Shown here in pieces: positions 10,404 to 19,081 of a stretch of 63,900 bases of DNA (the first letter of the stretch is position 1; each line of letters opens with the position of its first letter). A model generated the notes under the pieces. That model did no database searches and was not told where the DNA came from. It saw only the letters and a list, made by a program, of their open reading frames with translations. The position numbers and the translations under genes are program-made. The stretch comes from CAZBRS01 sp964494475 (GTDB taxonomy: Bacteria; Myxococcota_A; UBA9042; CAZBRS01): NCBI GenBank assembly GCA_964494475.1, contig CAZBRS010000037.1, positions 1-63,900 on the forward strand, read 5' to 3'.

Positions 10404-13400
10404 TCAGGGCAGCTCGTAGGCGCACCATCCGGTCACGCACAGGTCCTTCGACGCCTGCAACCCGTCTTTGCAAAGGGCAGGTCCGCTGCACGGGCGCGGC
10501 AGGCAGGGGCTCGTGATCGACACGTCGTCGAGCGCCACGCCGGCGCCCACGTTGTTGAGATCGTCGACGCTGTCGAACCGGAAGGCGAGATCCACCGTGC
10601 GCCCGGCGAAGGCCGAGAGGTCGGCGGACGCCGCCTGCCAGGCTTCGAGCCCGGAGAGGTCGTCCTTGGTCCACACCAGGACGCGCTTGTCGCCGTCGAC
10701 CACCTCGATCCGCAGGCGGTCGAACGCGTCGCCGGGGTCGCCCACGTCGGCGTTGACGCGGAGCGAGAGTCGCCACGGCATGCCCGGGTAGAGCTCGACG
10801 TCGCTGAGCACCGCGCTCTCGCCCTCGTGCGCGCCCGTGTCGTAGCTCCAGGTGGCCGGATCGCCGAAGTACAGGGCGCCTCCGTCGTCGACCAGCGGCC
10901 CGTCGTGGACGACGGACCAGCCGAGCGAGCCCACGCGCTCGACGAACGACCACGCCGGCAGGGCGACCTCGGCGAAGGTATCGGCCAGCAGGTCGGGTTG
11001 GCAGCAGCCCTCCAGGCCGCTGGCGCCGACCACGCACCGCCCGTTGATGCAGGCCTCGGACGTGCACGGGTCGGCGTCGTCGCATCCCCCTTCGCCCAGG
11101 CTCCGGAGGACAAGGTCGGGATCGCAGCACGCGTCGGTGTGGAGGCACGCGTCGTCGACGCAGCGGTCGGCCGTGCACGCGTCGCCGTCGTCGCAGTGTC
11201 CGTCGACGTGGCAGCACGTGCTCGACCACGCGTGGGCGCAGACGCCGCCGGGGACGGGGCAGGTGTCGTCGGTGCAGACCTCGGCGTCGTCGCAGTCGGC
11301 CGCCGTCGAGCAGCACGTGTCGTCGGGGGCGTGCACGCAGCCGCCGGCAGAGCACGCGTCGGCCGTGCACGGGTCGGCGTCGTCGCAGTCCGACGCCGTG
11401 GCGCAGCAGAGCTTCGCGAACACGCACGCGCCGCCCTCGCAGGCGCTCGTGAAGCAGCCCGCCGGGGCGGGACAGTCGGCGGCCGTGGAGCAGCCCTTGG
11501 GGCTGCACGACGACGTGACGCGCACGTCGTCGATCATCACGCCTTCATAGCTGATGACGCTGTCGGCCTCGAAGTAGAAGCGCAAGCGGACCTCGAGCCC
11601 TCCGAAGGCCGAGACGTCGACCTCGACGTGGGTCCACGCCTGCTGGGGCGTGTCGGAGGCCTTGGCCCAGACGCGCACGTCGTGGCCCGCGAAGCGCACG
11701 TATACCTCGGTGAAGTCCCAGATGTACGAGCCCTCGGTGTGCTGCCACAGGTCGAACGACAACCGCAGGTCGGAGCCGGGCGGCAGCAGGAAGGGCGGGG
11801 AGAGGGCGCTGCCGTCGTTGTACCCGTACGATTCGTAGCTGAACGCGTCGGGATCGCCGAAGTAGAGCACCGTGTCGTCGGGGGCGGGCGGGAGCCCCGA
11901 GACCACGTGCCAGCCGATGGGACCGTTGCCGCCCTCGAGGGCGTAGCCGCCGCCACCGTCGAAGGGCTCGACGTAGGGCTCGGCGTAGCAGCATTCGGGC
12001 ACCCACGAGGGGGCGTACGAGCACGTCCCGTCGACGCAGGTGTCGAGGGTGCACGCGTCGTCGCCGTCGTCGCAGTCGGCCGGACCGGAGCAGCACGACG
12101 GGGCGTGTCGGCAGGCGTTCTGGCGGCACCAGTCGAAGGTGCACCCGTCGCCGTCGGCGCACTCTCCGTCGGACAGGCAACAGTCGGTGACGGCCTCGTG
12201 GGTGCACTGCTCGCCCTCACCCGGGCAGCCGTCGGCCGTGCAGGGGTTGCCGTCGTTGCAGTCGCCGGCCGTCGTGCAGCAGCCCGGCTCGCGAACGTGA
12301 CCGCATTGACCGTCGAGGCAACCGTCGGCCGTGCACACGTCGCCGTCGTCGCAGTCGGCGGCCACCGTGCAGCACGAGTTTCCGAAGACGCACACGCCGT
12401 TGTTGCAGGCGCCCTCGTAGCACTCGCCCCACGCCGGGCAGTCGTTGTCGGCGTCGCACAGGCGCGGCCCGCACGACGTGTCGACGCGCAGATCGTCGAC
12501 ATAGGCGCCCTCGTACGACACGCTGCTGTCGGCCGAGAAGTGCAATCGCACGCGGATCTGGCGACCCGCGAGCGCCGAGAGATCGATCGCGAGGGAGGTC
12601 CAGCTCGCCTGGATCGTGCTGCCGCTCGACGTCCACACCGCGAACTCCTCGGTGCCGTCGTCGACGAAGACGGTCAGGTGGTCGCAGCAGCCCTCGGCCT
12701 CGAACCACAACGCGAAGCGCAGCGTGACCTCGACCCCCGGGGGCAGCAGGATCGCCGGCCCCGTCGCGTCGCCCGCGTTGCCGTAGCTGTAATCCTCGTA
12801 CCAGTCGTCGTACCAGTCGTCCCACCCCGAGTCGTCGCCGTAGGTGCCGGTGGCGGGATCGCCGTAGTACAGCGCCCCCGGCGCGCTCTTGGCGCGCAGG
12901 TCGGTGACGCGCTGCCAGCCGATGCTCCCGGTGCCGCCGGAGAACGCGAAGCCACCCTGGTCGAGGTCGAAGTCCTCGCTGAAGATCTCGGGGATGCAGC
13001 ACCCGGGCAGGTGCGCCGGCTCGTGGGTGCAGCTGCCGTCGGCCAGGCACCGATCGCGTGTGCAGAGCTCGCCGTCGTCGCAGTCGGCGTCGGCGTGGCA
13101 GCACACGTCGACGTAGCGGCAGGCCCCGGCCTGGCAGAGGCCCTCGGTACACGGATCGTCGTCGACGCACTCTCCGCTCTTGGCGCAGCACGTGCGCACG
13201 TGCACGCAGGCGTCTCCGGGCACGGGGCAGGCGTCGTCGGTGCAGGGTTCGCCGTCGTCGCAGTCGGCGGCCGAGGCGCAGCAGTCGGCCACGGGCTCGT
13301 GGCGGCAGCCTTCGCCGGGGACTGGGCAGCTGTCGAGCGTGCAGGGGTCGTCGTCGTCGCAATCGAAGCCCGAGGCGCAGCACCCCGTGAGGGAGGAGCG

Positions 13401-14423
13401 GTCGCACCCCGAGGAGTCGGCGCGGCAGTGCTCCTTGGTGCACGGGTCGAGGTCGTCGCACTCGGCGTTCGAGCCGCAGCAGCCCGTCCACAGGCCCAGC
13501 CGGTCGACGTACAACCCCTCGAACTGGTTGATCTTGGTGTCGAAGGTCTCGAAGCGCAGCCGCACGCTGACGTCGGCCCCGGCCCAGGCCGTGACGTCGA
13601 GCTCGACGCGGGAGAACTGCCCGCCCGTGTTGCCGTGCAGCGCCTCGGACGTGTAGAGCACGTGCGAGCCGTCGGGGTCGTCGAGGCTCACGGTCAGCAG
13701 ATCGTAGCCGGGCGTGCCCTCGGTCTCCATCCAGAGGTCGAAACGGAACCACGCCTGCGCGGCTTCGGGGACATGCAACGCGAGGGAGGCGGTGGCGTCG
13801 ACGGGCGCCGCAGCGTGGTAGTCGCCTGCGTCGGTGCCCAGGTACAGCGACCACGCGCCGCTGGACGAGCGCCGCGACGAGCGGTGCCACGTCACGCCGC
13901 TGGAGGTGGCGTCGACCACCGTGAGGGGGCCCGCCTGCTCGAGATCGTCGAACCACGCCGCTGCGCTCCAGCGGTCTTGCGCGACGGCTGGTTGGCAGAA
14001 CAGGCAGCCCTGGTCAGGGTTGGTGGTGCCGCCGTCGAAGCAGTCGACCAGCTCGACCTCGCCCGGAACCGGCAGCACGCAGCGCCCGGGCTTGGGCACG
14101 AACACGCAGCGCCGGGCAGCGGGGTCGCACGAGCCCTGGCCGCAGGCCACGCGGCAGTCGGCGTCGGCCTCGCAGGCCACCACGTAGGGGCCGACCGGGG
14201 GCGGCGTGGCATCGGTCGCGTCCGGCGCGACCGGATCGTCGACCTCGACCTCGAGCACGTCGAGGTCGGGGGCCTCGGCCTCGAGCACGTCGACCACGTC
14301 GGGCCCGTCGGGCCGCACGTCCTGGGGCTGGGTCTCGACCACGTCGGAGGCCGAGTCGGTGCCGCAACCAACCAGCACGAGCCCGACGAGGACCACGAAC
14401 TTCACGCGCACCAGGAACCGCAT
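10404..14423 (-). CDS. Giant modular Cys-rich lipoprotein
   Basis: Lipoprotein of 1339 residues: signal peptide with lipobox LVGC, an acidic Asp/Val/Pro linker (about 25-75), then alternating modules. Four beta-rich blocks share cues such as GSIGW, LYFGDP or LYYGDP and a closing YVDDLRV or IDDVRV, as in MAM/lectin-like jelly rolls. Between them run clusters of the repeat CxxDxDCDDGxxCTxDxC, which resembles small disulfide-rich domains of myxobacterial surface proteins. It is probably anchored in the outer membrane and exposed, perhaps for adhesion or for binding a polymer; no catalytic residues were seen. The start is set at the signal peptide although the frame is open further upstream. The promoter is the TTGAAA/TACGAT pair upstream. 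Confidence 0.82.
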   Translation of the reverse strand: MRFLVRVKFVVLVGLVLVGCGTDSASDVVETQPQDVRPDGPDVVDVLEAEAPDLDVLEVEVDDPVAPDATDATPPPVGPYVVACEADADCRVACGQGSCDPAARRCVFVPKPGRCVLPVPGEVELVDCFDGGTTNPDQGCLFCQPAVAQDRWSAAAWFDDLEQAGPLTVVDATSSGVTWHRSSRRSSSGAWSLYLGTDAGDYHAAAPVDATASLALHVPEAAQAWFRFDLWMETEGTPGYDLLTVSLDDPDGSHVLYTSEALHGNTGGQFSRVELDVTAWAGADVSVRLRFETFDTKINQFEGLYVDRLGLWTGCCGSNAECDDLDPCTKEHCRADSSGCDRSSLTGCCASGFDCDDDDPCTLDSCPVPGEGCRHEPVADCCASAADCDDGEPCTDDACPVPGDACVHVRTCCAKSGECVDDDPCTEGLCQAGACRYVDVCCHADADCDDGELCTRDRCLADGSCTHEPAHLPGCCIPEIFSEDFDLDQGGFAFSGGTGSIGWQRVTDLRAKSAPGALYYGDPATGTYGDDSGWDDWYDDWYEDYSYGNAGDATGPAILLPPGVEVTLRFALWFEAEGCCDHLTVFVDDGTEEFAVWTSSGSTIQASWTSLAIDLSALAGRQIRVRLHFSADSSVSYEGAYVDDLRVDTSCGPRLCDADNDCPAWGECYEGACNNGVCVFGNSCCTVAADCDDGDVCTADGCLDGQCGHVREPGCCTTAGDCNDGNPCTADGCPGEGEQCTHEAVTDCCLSDGECADGDGCTFDWCRQNACRHAPSCCSGPADCDDGDDACTLDTCVDGTCSYAPSWVPECCYAEPYVEPFDGGGGYALEGGNGPIGWHVVSGLPPAPDDTVLYFGDPDAFSYESYGYNDGSALSPPFLLPPGSDLRLSFDLWQHTEGSYIWDFTEVYVRFAGHDVRVWAKASDTPQQAWTHVEVDVSAFGGLEVRLRFYFEADSVISYEGVMIDDVRVTSSCSPKGCSTAADCPAPAGCFTSACEGGACVFAKLCCATASDCDDADPCTADACSAGGCVHAPDDTCCSTAADCDDAEVCTDDTCPVPGGVCAHAWSSTCCHVDGHCDDGDACTADRCVDDACLHTDACCDPDLVLRSLGEGGCDDADPCTSEACINGRCVVGASGLEGCCQPDLLADTFAEVALPAWSFVERVGSLGWSVVHDGPLVDDGGALYFGDPATWSYDTGAHEGESAVLSDVELYPGMPWRLSLRVNADVGDPGDAFDRLRIEVVDGDKRVLVWTKDDLSGLEAWQAASADLSAFAGRTVDLAFRFDSVDDLNNVGAGVALDDVSITSPCLPRPCSGPALCKDGLQASKDLCVTGWCAYELP

Positions 14424-14458
14424 GCCGCTGGTCTCGCTCTCTTTCGCTGCAACACCCC

Positions 14459-14488
14459 ATCGTAGCCGGAAAGCGCTGTCGGTTTCAA
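14459..14488 (-). promoter_or_regulatory. Promoter of the giant lipoprotein gene
   Basis: On the minus strand, TTGAAA (complement of 14483-14488), an 18-bp spacer, and TACGAT (complement of 14459-14464), 36 bp before the start codon. It lies in the divergent gap shared with the MscS-type channel gene. Confidence 0.45.
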
Positions 14489-14513
14489 GCAACTGAGCGT
14501 ATCGTTCTTTGCC

Positions 14514-15578
14514 ATGACGGTTGATGAGATGTTCGCGTACTCGCTCGTCGGAATCCCCGCCTGGCGCTGGCTGGCGGCCCTTGGGGTGGCGGTGGTCCTC
14601 TTCGGGCTCCTGCTGCTGGTCAAGCGCCTGCTGCTCCAGCGCCTGCAGCACCTGGCGAGCCGCACGAGCACGGTGCTCGACGACGCCGTGGTCGCCGCGC
14701 TGGCCGGCACGCGGCGCTGGTTCCTGGCCCTGCTCGCGCTGTTCGCGGCGGGCTGCACGCTGGGGCTCCCGGGGTCCGCGCGGGCCTCGGCGAACGGGGT
14801 CCTGGCCCTCTCCGTCATCGTCCAGGGGGGCCTGTGGGGCCACGCGCTCCTCCGCTCCTACCTGGCGCACGCAGTGGCCGCGCGCGCCGCCACCGAGCCC
14901 GAGCTCGCGACCACGCTGGGGTTCGTGGGCTTCCTCGGCCGCGTGGTCCTCTGGAGCCTGGTGGTGCTGCTCGTGCTCGCGAACCTGGGCGTCGACATCA
15001 CGGCGCTCGTGGCGGGGCTGGGCGTCGGCGGCATCGCGATGGCCCTGGCGGTCCAGAAGCTGCTCGGCGATCTGCTGGCGTCGTTCTCCATCCTGTTCGA
15101 CAAGCCGTTCGTGGTGGGCGACTCGATCGCGGTGGGCGACCTGCAGGGCAAGGTGTTGCAGGTCGGCCTGCGGACCACGCGCCTGCGCTCGGTGAGCGGC
15201 GAGGAGCTCATCATCTCGAACGGCGACCTGCTGGCGTCGCGCATTCGCAACTTCAAGCGCCTCGAGGAGCGCCGCGTGCTCTTCCGCCTGGGGCTCGTGT
15301 ACGGCACCCCGCCCGACGCCCTGGCGGCCCTGCCCGCCTGGGTGGCCGAGGTCGTAGCCGCGGTGCCCGACGCGCGCTTCGAGCGCTGCCACTTCGTGGG
15401 CTTCGGCGACTCGGCCCTGCTGGTCGAAGTGGCCTACTTCGTGACCGACCCCGAGTTCGAGCGCTACATGGACGTGCAGCACCAGGTGAACCTGGCGCTC
15501 TACCAGGCCCTGGCCGCGCGCGGGCTCTCGCTGGCCTTCCCGACGCAGACGGTTCACCTGTCGGCGGGTGGCTCCTGA
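14514..15578 (+). CDS. MscS-family mechanosensitive ion channel
   Basis: Inner-membrane channel of 354 residues, expected to open under membrane tension and release solutes on hypo-osmotic shock. About five hydrophobic helices are visible (near 16-37, 64-84, 92-112, 137-158 and 165-185). The last is Gly/Ala-rich (AGLGVGGIAMALAVQKLLGD), the pore helix of the family. It runs into the conserved beta domain FDKPFVVGDSIAVGDLQGKV. A cytoplasmic alpha/beta domain ends the protein. The five-helix plan is nearer to YbdG/YnaI-type channels than to three-helix MscS. No Shine-Dalgarno sequence is evident before the ATG. It is convergent with the next gene, with a 24-bp gap. Confidence 0.93.
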   Translation: MTVDEMFAYSLVGIPAWRWLAALGVAVVLFGLLLLVKRLLLQRLQHLASRTSTVLDDAVVAALAGTRRWFLALLALFAAGCTLGLPGSARASANGVLALSVIVQGGLWGHALLRSYLAHAVAARAATEPELATTLGFVGFLGRVVLWSLVVLLVLANLGVDITALVAGLGVGGIAMALAVQKLLGDLLASFSILFDKPFVVGDSIAVGDLQGKVLQVGLRTTRLRSVSGEELIISNGDLLASRIRNFKRLEERRVLFRLGLVYGTPPDALAALPAWVAEVVAAVPDARFERCHFVGFGDSALLVEVAYFVTDPEFERYMDVQHQVNLALYQALAARGLSLAFPTQTVHLSAGGS

Positions 15579-15602
15579 ACGCCGTTCGGGGTCGACCTCC
15601 GA

Positions 15603-17597
15603 TTACCGCCGGATGGTGACCACGGGCTCGACGTTCACGCGCCAGGCCAGCTCGAGGGCCTCTTCTTTCGGGCCCTCGAGGTAGTAGAGGTGCCACAGGG
15701 TGGCGTCCTGGTTGGGCTGGGTCTGGTCCTCCCACCACACGCCGCCGGCCCAGAGGCAGGTGGCCACGTGCAGGGTGGCCGTGTCGACCACGAGCCAGCG
15801 GTCGTCGCCCAGGCCGACCAGGCCGTTGGGCGTGCCTACGCACAGGCGATTCTTCGGCGTCACGTCCTGCTCGACCAGCAGGTCGTAGTCGGCCAGGGGC
15901 ACCGAGACGACGCGGTCTTCCAGCAGCGCGGGCGAGTAGACCAGGTGCGTCAGGGGCTCGGGCACGCTCACGCGGAGGGGCTCCGGTCGGTCGGAGCCGG
16001 CCGTGGCGGGCTCCCTCCAGGGCAGGTCGATCCACACCTCGACGTGGCTGCCCCAGTCCTGGGTCGTGACCGTGGCGCCGCGCCCGCCGTCGTCGAGCTC
16101 GAAGGGGAAGGGCGGCTCGTCGAGCAGCGGGGGCGGCGCGCTCGCGGGCACCTCGGTCGAGACCTCCTGCGCGCGCAGGTCGACCCAGGCGTCGCCCGGG
16201 AGGCCCAGCACGTCGAGGGCCTCGACCAGGACGCCCTGCACGGCGGCCTCGGCGGCGGCGGCGTGGTCCAGCGAGTAGCGGATCTCGACGATGTAGGGGC
16301 GCCAGCCGGTCGAGTCGCTGACCTCGGCCTTCAGCAGATCGCGGATGGCGCCGTCGAGGCGTGCGCGCAGGGCGGCGGTGGCCTTGCCCGCGGCGTCGGC
16401 CTGGTCCAGCAGGATCTCGGCCGCGCGGACGCGGCGCGAGAGCTTCACGTTGCCCGTGAGGATGGCGTTGTCGCGCTCGTCGCCCGCCCAGCCCGCGCCG
16501 AAGCCCATCCACTGGAACAGGTTGTCACCGGCGTCGGACTGCCACTGGCCGTCGTGCACGAAGGGCACCGGCGTTGGCGCGATGCCGGCGGCCTCGAGCT
16601 GCCGGCGGTACTCGCGGATGGTCGCGATGCGGAAGCCGTCGTCCTCGAGCGCCTGCAGCTTGGCTTCGTACTCCTGCACCGCCTCCTCGCTGACCTTGAA
16701 GAGCTCGGGGAAGTACGGGTTGATGCCGCCCGTGGCCAGCAACTCGGCGTCGTCGACGAAGTTCCAGTCGAGCACCCAGCCGGTCGCGGCGTCGGCGTAG
16801 CCGTCGGTCGTGAGAAGGCGCAGGCCGTCGCGCTCGAGCCAGAGGCCGCGCGGCTTGTCGGCGCCCAGGTTGAAGCTGAGCTGGTTCCGCGGCAGGATGC
16901 CCATGGCGTCGATCTCGTCGTGGGCCAGGCGGGCCATGCCTTCGCCGTACTGGCCCTCCTGCGTGAAGAACGCCGGCGCCTGGGGCAGGCAGAAGCGCTG
17001 GAGCAGGCGCTGGTTCTGGTCCCACGACCACTTCTGGTCACGGTACGGGTAGGCCAGGAAGAGCTGGTCGGACCAGTGGAAGCTCATCAGGTCGACCTGC
17101 CCGCGCTGCACCAGGCGCCCGAAGCGCACGAGCAAGTCGGGGAAGCGCTGCTCGAGCACCTCGAGGAAGAGCCCCTGCATCTCGAACGAGCCGCCCCACG
17201 TGGGGTGGCGCTCGAACAGCTCGACCAGCGGGGCGAAGCTCTCGGTCACGATCAGGTCTTCGAGCGCCTCCTCGGACGTGTCGGGCTGGGCCAGGAAGCC
17301 GTGGATGCCGCCGGCCACGTACTGCAGGTTGAAGTGGTAGACGGCCAGGCTGAACTTCGTACCCTCGGCCCAGACGGCCGGGTCGAGCTCGTCCTCGGCG
17401 CAGAGCAGGTCGGCCGGAGTGGGGGGGACGTCGGTCTCCACCGCGGCGTCGTCGGAGCCATCGGGGCCGGCGTCGGAGGCGACCTCGGTCGCGTCCGTGA
17501 CGTCCGTCGGCGTGTCGGACACGACGTCCGAGGTGCCCCCGCCGGAGGAGCACGCGAGCAGCGCGACCGCGATCGGGAGCCAGCACCAGCGCTTCAT
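15603..17597 (-). CDS. Lipoprotein, possible GH57/GH38-like glycoside hydrolase
   Basis: Lipoprotein of 664 residues: signal peptide with lipobox LLAC, a long Asp/Thr/Val-rich linker (20-60), then a domain beginning KFSLAVYHFNLQYVAG. The order of conserved-looking pieces (LFERHPTWGGSFEMQG, LMSFHWSDQLFLAYPY, FFTQEGQYGEGMARL) recalls the (beta/alpha)7 barrel of family 57/38 glycoside hydrolases and polysaccharide deacetylases, with a beta-rich C-terminus. I cannot assign the nucleophile, so enzyme activity is an inference. A strong ribosome-binding site (AAGGAGGT, four bases) precedes the ATG. Upstream are the competing hairpins described separately. Confidence 0.6.
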   Translation of the reverse strand: MKRWCWLPIAVALLACSSGGGTSDVVSDTPTDVTDATEVASDAGPDGSDDAAVETDVPPTPADLLCAEDELDPAVWAEGTKFSLAVYHFNLQYVAGGIHGFLAQPDTSEEALEDLIVTESFAPLVELFERHPTWGGSFEMQGLFLEVLEQRFPDLLVRFGRLVQRGQVDLMSFHWSDQLFLAYPYRDQKWSWDQNQRLLQRFCLPQAPAFFTQEGQYGEGMARLAHDEIDAMGILPRNQLSFNLGADKPRGLWLERDGLRLLTTDGYADAATGWVLDWNFVDDAELLATGGINPYFPELFKVSEEAVQEYEAKLQALEDDGFRIATIREYRRQLEAAGIAPTPVPFVHDGQWQSDAGDNLFQWMGFGAGWAGDERDNAILTGNVKLSRRVRAAEILLDQADAAGKATAALRARLDGAIRDLLKAEVSDSTGWRPYIVEIRYSLDHAAAAEAAVQGVLVEALDVLGLPGDAWVDLRAQEVSTEVPASAPPPLLDEPPFPFELDDGGRGATVTTQDWGSHVEVWIDLPWREPATAGSDRPEPLRVSVPEPLTHLVYSPALLEDRVVSVPLADYDLLVEQDVTPKNRLCVGTPNGLVGLGDDRWLVVDTATLHVATCLWAGGVWWEDQTQPNQDATLWHLYYLEGPKEEALELAWRVNVEPVVTIRR

Positions 17598-17665
17598 GGG
17601 GACCTCCTTGCAGCGTGCCCACGATAGCGCGGCTCGTGCCCCGTGTCACGTCCCGCGCGTCGCGC

Positions 17666-17714
17666 GGTCCGGGTTCGCGCGCCGGACCACGGCCGGACCG
17701 CGCGCGTGGTCCGG
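17666..17714. repeat. Four alternating 7-bp inverted repeats (competing hairpins)
   Basis: GGTCCGG (17666-17672), CCGGACC (17682-17688), CCGGACC (17693-17699) and GGTCCGG (17708-17714). The outer pair forms a 10-bp perfect stem (17682-17691 with 17705-17714, 13-nt loop). An alternative stem pairs the first and second copies. It lies in the 219-bp gap between the GH57-like lipoprotein start and a small plus-strand gene. No T-run follows, so it is not a standard terminator. Confidence 0.6.
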
Positions 17715-17816
17715 CCGAGCCCCCTGAAGACGTGCATCTTGGCCTCCCGCCTCGTCGTCGGGCTTGGCAAGCCGCGTGCAACCCTCTGCGGCGACATCAC
17801 CGCTCGGGAGGAGACC

Positions 17817-18062
17817 ATGTCGTTCGAGGCGTGCCTGTGGGACAGGGAGGCCTGGTGGGAGCGGCGCGAGGCGGGGCCTCGCCGACGCCGGGGAGAGCCG
17901 ATGACGCGGACCGGACGATCAGAGGCGCGCGGAGTGCCCGCGCGTCCGGTCCACTGCCGGCAGGACGACGCGCTGGAGCGCGCCGCCGAGGGAAGCTCGA
18001 GCGAGTGCGCGGGCGTGTCGCTCGGTGGGCTCCTGGAGGGGCTGCGCCCGGCCGAGCGCTGA
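17817..18062 (+). CDS. Small hypothetical protein
   Basis: 81 residues with no recognisable family. A good ribosome-binding site (GGGAGGAG, three bases before ATG) supports translation, which is the main reason to list it. The product is Arg/Glu-rich with an early Trp cluster (LWDREAWWERRE) and two cysteines. It has no signal peptide or membrane helix. It lies convergent to kce with a 10-bp gap. It could be a chance frame in high-GC DNA. Confidence 0.35.
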   Translation: MSFEACLWDREAWWERREAGPRRRRGEPMTRTGRSEARGVPARPVHCRQDDALERAAEGSSSECAGVSLGGLLEGLRPAER

Positions 18063-18072
18063 AGAGCCCGGC

Positions 18073-18891
18073 CTACTCGGGCCACAGGCCGAGCAACTCA
18101 CGGGCCTCGTCGGGGGTGGCCACCTCGCGACCCAGCTCGGTCGCCAGGCGCACCACGCGCTCGACCAGTTGGGCGTTCGAGGTCGCGAGCACGCCCTTCG
18201 TGTAGTAGATGTTGTCCTCGAAGCCCACGCGCACGTTTCCGCCCATCACGAGGGCCGCGGCGGCCAGCGGCAGTTGGTGCCGGCCCATGCCGGCCACGGT
18301 CCAGGTGGCGCCCTTCGGCAGTTGGCGCGCGAGGAACACGAGGTTGTCGATGGAGGCGGGCAGCGCGCCGGGCACGCCCAGCACGAAGTCGTAGTGCAGG
18401 TGGCCCGTGACCAGGCCCTCCCGGACGAGCCGCTCGGCCGTGGCCAGGTGCCCCACGTCGAAGATCTCGAACTCGGGCCGCACGCCCAACTCCATCTGCC
18501 GCTTCGCGAACGCGCGGATGGTGGGCCAGTCGTTCTGGAAGACCTCCTCGCCGAAGTTCACGGTGCCGCAGGTGAGCGTGGCCATCTCGGGGTCCGAGCG
18601 CAGGCTGTCGAGGCGCTGGTCGGGCGTCATCCACACGGCGCCGCCCGTCGAGGCCTGCACGATGATGTCGGTGCGCGCGCGGATGCGCGTGACCGCGTCG
18701 GTGAACACGTCGCCGCTCTGGGTGGGGTTGCCCGCCTCGTCGCGCACGTGCAGGTGCACCATGGCGGCGCCCGCGTCGCGGCACTCCTTCGAGGCCTGCG
18801 CGAGCTCCTCGGGCGTGAGGGGAAGGTAGGGTGTCTGGGCGCGAGTGACCTCGGCCCCGCAGATGGCGGCGGTGATGATCAGCTTGTCCAG
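18073..18891 (-). CDS. kce: 3-keto-5-aminohexanoate cleavage enzyme (BKACE family)
   Basis: Zinc enzyme of lysine catabolism: condenses 3-keto-5-aminohexanoate with acetyl-CoA to give acetoacetate and 3-aminobutyryl-CoA. The first ATG would leave only 229 residues and remove the start of the barrel. In the same frame, homology continues upstream (DKLIITAAICGAEVTRAQTP) as far as a CTG codon at 18891-18889, six bases after GAGAGG; an in-frame stop lies further upstream. With CTG as residue 1 the protein has 272 residues. The catalytic Glu14 and the zinc ligands His46 and His48 (VHLHVRD) then fall at exactly the numbers reported for characterised Kce; the later RVGFED motif holds the third ligand. 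The kam/kdd genes on the same strand lie 1.6 kb away. Confidence 0.9.
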   Translation of the reverse strand: MDKLIITAAICGAEVTRAQTPYLPLTPEELAQASKECRDAGAAMVHLHVRDEAGNPTQSGDVFTDAVTRIRARTDIIVQASTGGAVWMTPDQRLDSLRSDPEMATLTCGTVNFGEEVFQNDWPTIRAFAKRQMELGVRPEFEIFDVGHLATAERLVREGLVTGHLHYDFVLGVPGALPASIDNLVFLARQLPKGATWTVAGMGRHQLPLAAAALVMGGNVRVGFEDNIYYTKGVLATSNAQLVERVVRLATELGREVATPDEARELLGLWPE

Positions 18892-19081
18892 GATGGGCCT
18901 CTCGTTTCGGGTTCAGGGTCCGGTCACGGCGAACGGGTTCCCGTGGGCGAGCAGGTTCGTACTACCGTCGCAGTGGGCCGTCAAGGGTCGGGATCCGGAC
19001 CGTTCGGTGGGCCGGTGGCCGGTGCTTGACCGGCCCTCCGGCGGTCGTCATACTCGTCCCAAGGTCTCGAAAGGGCGCTGG

